Shown here in pieces: positions 24,395 through 32,700 of a stretch of DNA of 45,145 bases. Numbering within the stretch: the first letter of the stretch is position 1; each line of letters opens with the position of its first letter. Position numbers and translations under genes: made by a program. The DNA is from Nocardioides sp. GTDB lineage: Bacteria > Actinomycetota > Actinomycetes > Propionibacteriales > Nocardioidaceae. The notes under the pieces are model-generated. The model was not told the DNA's origin and did not search any database. It was given only the letters and a program-made list of their open reading frames with translations. The stretch covers positions 1 to 45,145 of the forward strand of contig DOWL01000247.1 in NCBI GenBank assembly GCA_003519585.1. The letters are read 5' to 3'.

Positions 24395-24838
24395 TCAGCG
24401 GGCCGGTGCCCGGTCAACCGCGGGGCTGGGCAAGGGGAGTGGCGGCCGAGGCGAAGCGGTGGTGGCCGGTGCCCGCAGAGCCCCGGCCTGGAGCCCGACC
24501 AGAGGGTCGTACGCCCATTCCGGCTGATCGTGGGGGATCGGCTGGTCGGCGCGGGTCTTGACCCGCTGGTCGAAGTCCGCGCCGTGGATCTGAGGAGCCG
24601 TCGCCATCGGGATCAGCGACCTTGTCTCCAGCCGGACAGCCTCCCAGGTCGCCAGCCGGTCCGGAGGAGTCTCCTTCCGGCGCAACGGCATCACGCGGTA
24701 CTCGCGGTAAAGCGCCAGGAGCGCGGTGGCAGCGGCGCCATACCCGGACTCGGCCGCCGTCTCGCGGGCGACACGGCGTACGTGGTCGATCGCCGTGTTC
24801 GGGTCGGTGAATCTCGAGGCGTCCCTGTGCGCGCTCAT
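24395..24838 (-). CDS. Hypothetical 147-aa protein
   Basis: ATG overlaps the stop of the 233-aa gene. The N-terminal part is helical (NTAIDHVRRVARETAAESGY, GAAATALLALYREYRVMPLR); the C-terminus is Pro/Ala-rich (ASPRPPLPLPSPAVDRAPAR). No motif recognised. It belongs to the operon running from site D to the methylase remnant. Confidence 0.55.
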   Translation of the reverse strand: MSAHRDASRFTDPNTAIDHVRRVARETAAESGYGAAATALLALYREYRVMPLRRKETPPDRLATWEAVRLETRSLIPMATAPQIHGADFDQRVKTRADQPIPHDQPEWAYDPLVGLQAGALRAPATTASPRPPLPLPSPAVDRAPAR

Positions 24839-25536
24839 CGCGCCGACCCCGATCGCTTCGCGGAGGTTGCGTCTGCGGTGTGGTCGGGGTGGGACGACGC
24901 GGTCGTCGGTGGCGCCTCACGCAACATCGAGCGCTGCAGCCACACGTCGGATGCCGTGCCCGGCTCCGACCCCTCGCCTGCGTGGCTCGTCTGCCCGGTC
25001 AGCTCGGCGAGCAGTGCGATCGCCCGGTCGGCGAGGTCACAGCCGGCGTCGTCGCTGGCGTGCCAGTCCGAGGCGTCGGGGAAGTCACCGACCGACTCTC
25101 CGGCAGAGAGATCGGCTCGTTCGCGGCGCCACTCGTCATGCTCGGCGAGCAGGTCGGACGCGGCGCGCAGCTGGTCGACCGTGGGGCCCTCGACGCTGGT
25201 CCCCAACGCTGAGGCGAGGATGGGCAGCAGTTCGGCAGCGGTGGGCAGATGCAGGTCCTTGGCCATTTGGTGCTGGCGGTCCCAGTCCGGTCGGGCACCG
25301 GGAGGGTGGCCCTCGTAGTCGCAGTAGTTGCCGTCCTCGACGCCGTCGAGGGGGTAGCCGTCGATGGTCACCGGTGAGACGACCCATTCCAGGCCGGCGG
25401 CGGTCTCCTCGAGGTGGAGGTAGACCTTGACGTGGTTCTCGATCCGGTGCGGGTAGCTCGGATCGTCCTGCCATGGCGACTCCTCCGGCGGGGTGCTGGC
25501 GCTGCTAGACGGGGCCGGGGTCGTGATTTCACTCAT
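24835..25536 (-). CDS. Hypothetical 233-aa acidic protein
   Basis: Start MSEITTPAPSSSASTPPEES with CAGGAAGA upstream. The central part contains HRIENHVKVYLHLEETAAGL and EWVVSPVTIDGYPLDGVEDG, which look like a small beta-rich domain, then helix-rich sequence with many acidic residues. No family recognised. It is separated from the 468-aa gene by 141 bases with a long inverted repeat. Confidence 0.55.
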   Translation of the reverse strand: MSEITTPAPSSSASTPPEESPWQDDPSYPHRIENHVKVYLHLEETAAGLEWVVSPVTIDGYPLDGVEDGNYCDYEGHPPGARPDWDRQHQMAKDLHLPTAAELLPILASALGTSVEGPTVDQLRAASDLLAEHDEWRRERADLSAGESVGDFPDASDWHASDDAGCDLADRAIALLAELTGQTSHAGEGSEPGTASDVWLQRSMLREAPPTTASSHPDHTADATSAKRSGSAR

Positions 25537-25566
25537 CGCTCGTCTTCCTGTCTCGCGGTCGGGATG

Positions 25567-25663
25567 TGCCCGGCCCCGCAGGTGCACCTCCCCGGGAGTC
25601 TCGGAGTGCGGGGATTGTGGGTGTCCTTCGCCGAATGAGTTACGGCGTTGACGGGGCCGGGCA
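25567..25663. repeat. Long-range 12-bp inverted repeat
   Basis: TGCCCGGCCCCG at 25567-25578 and its exact complement at 25652-25663, 73 bases apart, filling the gap between the 468-aa and 233-aa genes. In RNA it could form a closing stem. Confidence 0.5.
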
Positions 25664-25677
25664 AGCGTGTGGAGTTG

Positions 25678-27084
25678 TCAGAACCCCGCAGCGCCGTAGG
25701 TGGCGGAGCGGGCTGGCGGGAACGGCGTGGGGGGCCGCGACGACGGCGTGGGGGTCAGGTTCAAGGTCTGCTGGAGCGCCGCCCGCTGCAGGGGGTTGGC
25801 GAACCTCGCGACCGGCTGATCGGGTTCGGGCAGGTTGACCAGATCGGTCACCGTGGCCTCCAGGCGCGAGCGGCGCTTGACGCGCACCGGGCTGTCGTGG
25901 CGGGGGTGGGCGTCGATCAGGTTGCTGTTGCCGCGCAGCAGCTCGCGGCGCAGCGCCTTGCCCAGGTTGTGGGTGACCTCGTGGGTTGCCTTGGCCAGCT
26001 CGACCATCTGCGTGGGCTGGAGACGCAGCGCCCGGCGGTCCTCCATACGGGCGACGGCGGTCGTGAGCTCGCTCTGCTGCCAGAACCGCCGCATGTTGGG
26101 CTCCTGGTCGCCGCGCACGTCGGCCAAGTGGCTGATCTGGGGCTGCAACGACTCCAGTACTTCGGCACGCTCGGTGAAGAACGCCGCGAACATGCTGGTC
26201 TTGCCCGACCGGCCGGCGGCCGCGGCGAAGGCCCGGCACAGGTAGAGCTGGCTGGCTGTGACCTGGCGCGCGCAGTCGGCGGTGATCTCCGGCTCCTCGG
26301 CGTAGAACGCGTCGCTGGCCATCATCGGTCGCAGGAACCGCGCGAGACGCCGCTGCGCGCCCGCGAGATCGGCCGGGGTGCCGACCATCGACACCGGCTC
26401 GACAACGGTCGAGGCGCGGGTGACCTGCGGCAGCCGTGGTGTCGCTTCCTCGGGGATCGCGCTCGTGGCGTGCCAGGTGGCGACCCGGGCGGTCTGGGAG
26501 AGAACCATGCGCTTCTCCTCCAGGCCCATCGCGAACTCGGGCCGCTGATGCTCGGCCAGCAGGCCGACCTCGTCGAGGCGGGCATCCAGCACCAGCACCG
26601 CCTCCAGTGCGACCGCAACGTCGCGCATCACCCACCAGCCGGCGCCGGGGTCGGTGCGCCACGGCTGCTCCCCAGCCGCGGAGAGGGCGTGGGATGCCGA
26701 GAGCAGTTCGATGGCGGCCTCCCGCCACGCCTCGACCGTCAGATCGTCTGAGGCCGCGGCGAGGTAGTCCGCGTGCGGGCGACGCTCGTCGAGGGGAAGG
26801 GTGGGCAGCGCGAACGCGATGCTGTCCACCAGGCTCGCCAGATTCTCGTCCAGCCCGGCCAGCATCGGCTTAGGTGTGCGCGCCGGGAGGTGGTCCGGCG
26901 GCGGGTACCAGGAGTCCTGGCCGACGTCGTAGAGCCGCTGCCGCAACGCGTCGACCACCGTTTCACGGCAATGCAGCATTTGGTCGACCGCCTGCTCGTC
27001 GGCCGGGATCATGTCGTCACGGATCAGCGCGTTCAGCGCGTGCGCGGCAGTCTCTGCGTGCGCGCCGTACGTCGTGACCGTCAT
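25678..27084 (-). CDS. Hypothetical 468-aa protein behind a leader peptide
   Basis: Start MTVTTYGAHAETAAHALNAL, ATG overlapping the stop of a 15-aa leader (ATGA). Mostly alpha-helical (AWREAAIELLSASHALSAAG, LARFLRPMMASDAFYAEEPE, ASQLYLCRAFAAAAGRSGKT), with a Ser/Pro-rich tail (TPTPSSRPPTPFPP). The AAAGRSGKTS stretch looks Walker A-like, but no other ATPase motif accompanies it. Near 350-375 there are Glu/His residues (VELAKATHEVTHNLGKALRR), which I do not read as a metalloprotease site. Unknown function; first major gene of the site D operon. Confidence 0.65.
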   Translation of the reverse strand: MTVTTYGAHAETAAHALNALIRDDMIPADEQAVDQMLHCRETVVDALRQRLYDVGQDSWYPPPDHLPARTPKPMLAGLDENLASLVDSIAFALPTLPLDERRPHADYLAAASDDLTVEAWREAAIELLSASHALSAAGEQPWRTDPGAGWWVMRDVAVALEAVLVLDARLDEVGLLAEHQRPEFAMGLEEKRMVLSQTARVATWHATSAIPEEATPRLPQVTRASTVVEPVSMVGTPADLAGAQRRLARFLRPMMASDAFYAEEPEITADCARQVTASQLYLCRAFAAAAGRSGKTSMFAAFFTERAEVLESLQPQISHLADVRGDQEPNMRRFWQQSELTTAVARMEDRRALRLQPTQMVELAKATHEVTHNLGKALRRELLRGNSNLIDAHPRHDSPVRVKRRSRLEATVTDLVNLPEPDQPVARFANPLQRAALQQTLNLTPTPSSRPPTPFPPARSATYGAAGF

Positions 27085-27128
27085 CGCGGTTCACCCGCCG
27101 GTCGCGGTGTCGAACAGGTCGTTGCCAT
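27081..27128 (-). CDS. 15-aa leader peptide, leaderless from site D
   Basis: MATTCSTPRPAGEPR then TGA overlapping the ATG of the 468-aa gene. The ATG is 9 bases from the GTTGCT half of site D. A leaderless start here would deliver ribosomes to the coupled main gene, which lacks a strong ribosome site of its own. Confidence 0.5.
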   Translation of the reverse strand: MATTCSTPRPAGEPR

Positions 27129-27138
27129 GTTCGAAGAA

Positions 27139-27164
27139 GCAACCGCCGCGGCGCCGGATCGGAC
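27139..27164 (-). promoter_or_regulatory. Regulatory site D
   Basis: Minus strand: GTCCGATCC (27164-27156), 12 bases, GTTGC (27143-27139), then TTCTTCGAAC and ATG at 27128. Lies between the Fic gene and the 468-aa gene operon. Confidence 0.75.
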
Positions 27165-27205
27165 ACCGCGACGGGAACTAGTTGTGGAGAAGGTCCGGGA
27201 GCGGT

Positions 27206-28582
27206 CTACCTGCCCGGAGCGCCGGGGGAGTGGTCGATCCCCTCGGCGGGCGGCACCTCCCCCGGCAGCGGGGTCGACCGCCTGGCGTCCAGTGCCGCGG
27301 CCTGCAGCACCGTCGAGCGCCCACCACCGCCGGCGGCGCCGGCGGGTGCTGCCAGCAGTTCTGCGGACCGTGCGCCGATCCTGACGCCAAGGTCGTGCAG
27401 CTCGTCGAGCAGATCCCCGGTTCCCCAGATCTGGTTGCGTGTGCGGGTCGTGAGCGGCCGGATCACCTCGGCGCCGGCCAGTCGCTCGATCGCACGGTAG
27501 GTCGCAGCCGTTGAGAGCCCGAGCCGATTCTCGATGTCGTCGGCGGTGAAGATCGGCGAGGACGGCAACGAGGCCAGCACCTGCGCCGCGGCGCTGCCCA
27601 CCCGCGGCGCGCCCGCGAGCCCGTGCCACTGATCGGGCATCGCCGCTAGGCGGCCGGCGGTGATGGTGGCCTCCTCGGAGGCGATGATGGCCGAGCGGGC
27701 GAAGGCGTGGACGATCGGGCCGGCGTCGCCGTCCCGGTAGCGATCCAGGGTCCCGAAGTAGTGCTCGCGGCGGGCCACCAGGGCCGAGGCGATCGGAATC
27801 ACGACGTGCTGCGCCACCCGCCGCTCTCGGATCACCGCCGCGGCCAGGGCGCGGCCGATGCGCCCGTTGCCGTCGGTGAAGGGGTGGATCGACTCGAACT
27901 GCGCATGCGCGATCGCGGCCTGGGCGATCACCGGCAGGTCGGTGCGCCGGGCGAACGTGATCAGGTCGCCCATCAGCTCCTCGACCAGGTCGGGCGGTGG
28001 CGGGACATAGAGGGCGTTCCGGGGGGAGTGGTCCGATCCGCCGATCCAGTTCTGCATCTTGCGCCAGCGGCCCGCATAGGCCCGCTCGGTCGGGTCGTCG
28101 CTCAGCAGGAGCCGGTGGGCAGCCGTGATCCCGGCCGCCTCGATGGGGCCGTGCAGCAGCCGGTCCATCGCGCCGGACGCTGCCACCATCGACGTGGCCG
28201 AGGAGTTGGCCTTCACGCCGTGCAGGGCACGGGCGAAGTCCTCGATGCTCGCATCCTCGTGCTCGATCTTTGACGAGGCCACCGACTCGGCCCGCAACAG
28301 CAGCGTCGCCAGCGGCCGCAGATGCTCTCCGCCGGTCTCATCGAGCCGGGCGATCGCCCTCACCGCCAGGTCGCACTCGGCGAGGAGGTCGTTCGGAACG
28401 CGCGGATCCAACCCGGCCACCTGCGGAGGGATCGACACCGTCACCTCGCCCAAGGTCCGATCATCCACCGTCCCACCGCGATGGGTCTGCCGCCAGGCAA
28501 CAGTGCGCCGCCCATGTGCGGGCACGACCACCCGCGGACCGACCCAACCCGCCGGGGATTCGCCGGCGACCTCGTCAGCCAT
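27206..28582 (-). CDS. Fic-family AMP-transferase with winged-helix C-terminus
   Basis: 458 aa. The Fic core has HPFTDGNGRIGR (about residues 230-243), the complete H-x-F-x-D-G-N-G-R motif, with the flap ALYVPPPPDLVEELM. The N-terminal inhibitory helix is SVASSKIEHED, resembling the class II S-x-x-x-E-(G/N) signature but with His in the last place. The C-terminal part (IFTADDIENRLGLSTAATYR, AIERLAGAEVIRPLT) is a helix-turn-helix, usual in Fic proteins that also regulate transcription. Fic proteins transfer AMP to target proteins. Palindromic operators overlap its promoter, and GGGAGG precedes the ATG. Confidence 0.92.
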   Translation of the reverse strand: MADEVAGESPAGWVGPRVVVPAHGRRTVAWRQTHRGGTVDDRTLGEVTVSIPPQVAGLDPRVPNDLLAECDLAVRAIARLDETGGEHLRPLATLLLRAESVASSKIEHEDASIEDFARALHGVKANSSATSMVAASGAMDRLLHGPIEAAGITAAHRLLLSDDPTERAYAGRWRKMQNWIGGSDHSPRNALYVPPPPDLVEELMGDLITFARRTDLPVIAQAAIAHAQFESIHPFTDGNGRIGRALAAAVIRERRVAQHVVIPIASALVARREHYFGTLDRYRDGDAGPIVHAFARSAIIASEEATITAGRLAAMPDQWHGLAGAPRVGSAAAQVLASLPSSPIFTADDIENRLGLSTAATYRAIERLAGAEVIRPLTTRTRNQIWGTGDLLDELHDLGVRIGARSAELLAAPAGAAGGGGRSTVLQAAALDARRSTPLPGEVPPAEGIDHSPGAPGR

Positions 28583-28584
28583 CC

Positions 28585-28652
28585 GAGAACACCTCCCGCC
28601 TTTCTCTCAGATACTATAGGTAAGTGAGAATAACGGCGGGAATGTTCTCACT
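28585..28652 (-). promoter_or_regulatory. Promoter and palindromic operator of the Fic gene
   Basis: AGTGAGAA (28623-28630) and its exact complement TTCTCACT (28645-28652), 14 bases apart, form one palindrome. GAGAACACCTCCCGCC (28585-28600) pairs with GGCGGGAATGTTCTC (28635-28649) with one bulge. A -10-like TATAGT lies between them on the minus strand. The region also contains the last bases of the 189-aa gene. It suggests autoregulation by the winged helix of the Fic protein. Confidence 0.55.
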
Positions 28653-29183
28653 GCACGGGTGAGTTGGTTGAGTGTCGGGGCGTGATGGTTCGGCCGTCGC
28701 CGAGGCCGTCCGATCCTCCGCCCGGACCAGACGCCGGCGGGGGAGCGGCGTTGAGAGCTCCGGCCTGCAGCACAGCAGTTCGGGCCGACACCCGCCGGCC
28801 CGCGAGGGACCTGAGTCCGGCTCGTCTGTGCCGAAGTGGTGGTGGTCACCCGGGTCGATCAAGGTGACCCGGGGGCCGTAGTCGGCGCACATGCGGGCGA
28901 TGGACGCCGGATCGGCGGCCACGTACACGTCGTCGAGCCACTCCTCACGGTTGGTGTCGGTGGCGAAGCCGTCGATCAGCAGCGAGTCCTCCATCGCGGA
29001 GACCGCTTGGGCGTACGAGCTGTACGGACCCACCACCTCTGGCCGCGGATGCCCAGGGTCCGCGTACCAACCCAGGGTCACCCACCATCCCGGCGTCAGG
29101 GGACCACCATGGGCGTTGAGGTAGTCCTCCCAGGTGGCCTCGTCCGGCATGCGCCCGCCGGGGTGCAGGGGGTTGTTGCTCAT
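28614..29183 (-). CDS. Hypothetical 189-aa protein, leaderless from site E
   Basis: Start MSNNPLHPGGRMPDEATWED, with the ATG 9 bases after the GTTGCC half of site E and no ribosome site. Residues of about 15-110 look conserved-protein-like: YLNAHGGPLTPGWWVTLGWY, YSSYAQAVSAMEDSLLIDGF, VYVAADPASIARMCADYGPR, then HHHF. The tail (PSRAGG to the end) is of low quality and Arg/Pro-rich, so the true function lies in the first 125 residues. No family recognised. The 3' end runs into the Fic promoter region. Confidence 0.6.
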   Translation of the reverse strand: MSNNPLHPGGRMPDEATWEDYLNAHGGPLTPGWWVTLGWYADPGHPRPEVVGPYSSYAQAVSAMEDSLLIDGFATDTNREEWLDDVYVAADPASIARMCADYGPRVTLIDPGDHHHFGTDEPDSGPSRAGGCRPELLCCRPELSTPLPRRRLVRAEDRTASATAEPSRPDTQPTHPCSENIPAVILTYL

Positions 29184-29193
29184 GGCCCGAAAG

Positions 29194-29219
29194 GCAACCG
29201 CCCGCCGGGCGGATCGGAC
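29194..29219 (-). promoter_or_regulatory. Regulatory site E
   Basis: Minus strand: GTCCGATCC (29219-29211), 12 bases, GTTGC (29198-29194), then CTTTCGGGCC and ATG at 29183. Shares an eight-base CTTTCGGG with site B. Confidence 0.75.
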
Positions 29220-29291
29220 GCCCGCCTCAGCGCCACGCCGGATGGGGCGCAGGCAGGCACCGTCGAGCCGGCCGCCAGGCCCTGCCCCGGC

Positions 29292-29633
29292 CTACGCGAC
29301 AGCGGCCACGCCGCGCCGCAGAAGTCGCCGAGCCGCGTCGAGCCGCAGGCTGTGCTGGAGTACCTGCGAGTCCGCCAACAGGTCGGTGAGGCGTTGCTCG
29401 AGCTCGGTCAACCCCGCGCGGAGGTCGCCGATCGGGACGGGTACGTAGTGCGTCGGCCGACGTTGCCCGAAGTCGGTCAGCTCGGCGCGGGTCATGCCCA
29501 GGAACGGCAGCACGAGCCCGTGGCCGTCCTGCCCGGTCGCAGCCTCGAGTGCGGCGAGCAGCGAGACCGCATAGACGAAGTCCGGGGACGCGTCGTACAC
29601 GTCGCCGTCGCGAAGAGCAGTGGGAACAGCCAT
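29292..29633 (-). CDS. Hypothetical 113-aa protein
   Basis: Start MAVPTALRDGDVYDASPDFV, chosen for the GGAAAGGA ribosome site; the frame is open further upstream. Mostly helical (VYAVSLLAALEAATGQDGHG, LRAGLTELEQRLTDLLADSQ, SLRLDAARRLLRRGVAAVA). Lies 155 bases beyond the helicase gene in the same direction, probably co-transcribed from site F. No family recognised. Confidence 0.55.
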   Translation of the reverse strand: MAVPTALRDGDVYDASPDFVYAVSLLAALEAATGQDGHGLVLPFLGMTRAELTDFGQRRPTHYVPVPIGDLRAGLTELEQRLTDLLADSQVLQHSLRLDAARRLLRRGVAAVA

Positions 29634-29788
29634 CGTTGTGGTCCTTTCCAGTGGAGCCGGCAGCGGGGCCGACCCCACGACCCAGTGCAACAGAACCAGC
29701 CCATGCCGCGCATCCGGCGCGCCCGAACCGGTGGACAACCTCCACCGCGACGGAGGCTGTGGACGCCACCCGGAGCCAAGTCGCGGTT

Positions 29789-32700
29789 TCATCGTGACCA
29801 TCCCGGCGGCTCACACGTCCGCGGGCCTTCGCCGGGTCGCGGCGTCGGGGGAGTGGGCGGTGGCGCGATCGCCGGCCGCGCCGGGGGCTCGGTGAGCCGG
29901 GAACCGTTAGCCGCGGGGTCCTGCCCGGCGGGCCGGTCGCCTTCGGCTTCCTCGGTGCTGTCGGCAGCCAGTTCGGCCGCCAGCCGGTCGCGGGTCGCAC
30001 GGACTCCTTCGAGCTCGGCGGCGCGCGGGAATGCGTCGACCAGCCCGGCCTGGGCCTTCTCGGCCTCGCGGTTGATCTTGGTGGTGTCCATCTCAACGTC
30101 CTCCAGTACCCGCTCCAGGCGCCGGGGGAGGTTCTCCACGCGGGTCACCAGACCCATGGAGGGTTCGCGGACGTCGCCGGCCTCGACGAGCACGTGCACT
30201 CGGGGCACCTCGACGAGCGAGACGACGTAGCGGGGCTGACCCAGCCACGAGTCCGCGGACACCTGCAGGTGCAGTCCGCCCACCTCGCCCAGCGGCTGGG
30301 GGTCCCGCTGGTAGGGCTCGACCGCCTGCAACGCACGCTGCAGAGCGGGTGCGGCATCGGCGCGCTTGCCGTACGCCGTGCCGTTGATCCGGATCGAGAA
30401 CGCATCCCCGTCGGTGTCGCGGCGCAGCGGGATCGCCGCCACCAGCTGCTGACGGTCGGTGGCCAGGCGCTCCAACCGGGGTCCGGCCTCGCGGATCGTG
30501 GCCGCGAGACTGCGCTGCGCCGAGGACCAGGCCCGCTCCAGCCGCTCCAGCTTGGTCGCCTCCGTCTCGGCCTTCGCCAACTCCATGATCCGCGGATCCC
30601 CCGAAGCGAGCGCCTTGACCTCGGCGTAGGAGAGCGCCGAGTCACCGATGTCCTCGATCTCCCGCACATCCAGCCGCCCACGCATCAGCTGGTTGATGAA
30701 CTTCGCCTTCCGCTCCACCGTCTGCCACAGGTAGGTGTCGAACGAGGATTCGGTGACGTAGCGGTACACCCGAACCGAGGAGTTCAGATTGCCTTGACGC
30801 ATGATCCGGCCGTCGCGCTGCGCCAGATCGGCCGGCCGCCACGGGCAGTCCACGTGATGCAACGCGACCGCACGCTTCTGGACGTTCGTACCCACACCCA
30901 TCTTCTCCGTCGACCCGACCAGCACCGACACATGCCCGGTGCGGGCCTGCTCGAACAACCGAGCCTTGGCGCGGTCGTTATTGGCCTCGTGCATGAACCG
31001 CACCTTGCCGGCCGGCACGCCGAGCGAGACCAGCTGCGCCTTGAGCTCCTCATAGGCGTTCCACCCGGTGCCGGTCGGCGTACCCAGGTCGCAGAACACC
31101 AGCTGCAAGGCCCCAGGCTCCGGGTCGTTGCCGAACACGACGTCCGCGTGGTCGTGGTAGATCCCGGCGACCCGTTGGGCGACCGCGTCGACCTTGGACG
31201 GCTCGCGGTCCAGGAACGCCCCCAGCCCGTCGATCTGATGGTCGACCAGTCGCAGATCCAGCGCGGCCGCGCGACCGTGGCTGCTGATCCGCAGCATGTT
31301 GTCCTCCTCGGGCGGCACCGCGCGTGAGGACACCAGATCGGCCCGTTCTGCGAGCTGTGCCATGAAGTCGACCAGTTCCTGGCTCGGCGGCACCACCACC
31401 GTCTGCGGGGCACCGCCTTCCAGGTCGGGGGTGGGCAGGTGGAGGTCCTCGGCGGTCTTCACGTCGGCGACCTGGTGCCACAACCGCAGCAGCTCGGGGA
31501 CGTTGTTGAATTTCGCGAACCGCGACTTCATCCGGAACCCCGTGCCCGAGGGGGAGAGCTCGAGGTCGGTCACGACCTGCCCGAAGGTGGCCGCCCAGGT
31601 GTCGAAGTCGGTGATCCCGGCCGCCTCCATGTCCGCGGGCGCTAGGTAGCGCAGCATCGTGTACGCCTCGGCCACCGAGTTGGCGATCGGTGTCGCGGTC
31701 ATGAACGTGGCCACCCGCCGACCGTGCCGGCCACGCAGGTAGGACATCTTCAGGTCGAGGTCGGTGGCCCGGTTGGACCCGTCCACGGCCACGCCGGGGA
31801 TGTTGGAGGCCAGTCGGAGGTTCTTGTAGCCGTGGGCCTCATCCACGCACAGGTAGTCGATACCGGTGGCCTCGAAGGTGATCGCCGGGTCGCGTTCGAC
31901 GTCGCGCAGCGACTTCAACCGCTCCTCGGCCCGAGCCAGCGTCCCCTCCAGCCGCTTCACCGACAGCCCGCGCTCGGACTTCGAGGCGGCCAGCCACATC
32001 CTCAGCTGGGTCAGCTGCTCGTCGAGATAGGCCTGTTCGGTGTCCTTGGAGACCGGGATCTTCTCGAACGCCGAGCGGGACATGATGACCGCGTCCCACT
32101 CGCCCGTCGCCGCGCGGGCGACGAAGAGTTGCCGCTTGTCCTTGACCAGGTCCTCGGTGCCGCAGGTCAGGATGCGGGCCTGCGGGTAGGCCTGCAACCA
32201 CTCACGGGAGAACTGCTCGAGCATGTGGTTGGGCACCACCACCGCCGGCTTGCGCACCAACCCGAGGCGCCGCAGCTCCGAGACACCGGCCACGGCGGCC
32301 AATGTCTTCCCGGCGCCGACTTCGTGGGCGAGTAGCACCGAGGGCTGGGCCACCATCCGCGCCACTGCGGCATGTTGATGAGGCCGCAGCCGCAGCGGGC
32401 GGCCGTCCTGGACCCGGGCCATGCCCGGGTAGTGCTTGTCCTCGTCGACGTTGTAGGAGCGCAGCACGATCGCGTTCAGCTTGTCGTTGTAGGCCCGCAC
32501 CAGTTGCTGGCAGCGGTCCGGGTCCTCCCACAGCCAGGTCGCGAACCTCTCCTGCAGTTGCTCGGCCTTCTCCTGGGCGGCGAACGTGGCGGTCTCGTTG
32601 GGAATCCGGCGCCCGTCGGGGGTCTCGTCGGTGACCCGGATCTGCCGCTGCTCCAAGCAGGCCTGGACGATGTCGATCGCCGTGGCCCGGTCGGTGCCCC

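Noticed and set aside
28031..28056. GTCCGATCC on the plus strand inside the Fic gene, as a ninth regulatory site
   Set aside because: The first half is present but 12 bases later there is CTGCA, not GTTGC, and it is inside a coding region with no gene start after it.
28708..28733. GTCCGATCC on the plus strand inside the 189-aa gene
   Set aside because: No second half at the required distance (AGACG) and no plus-strand gene follows.
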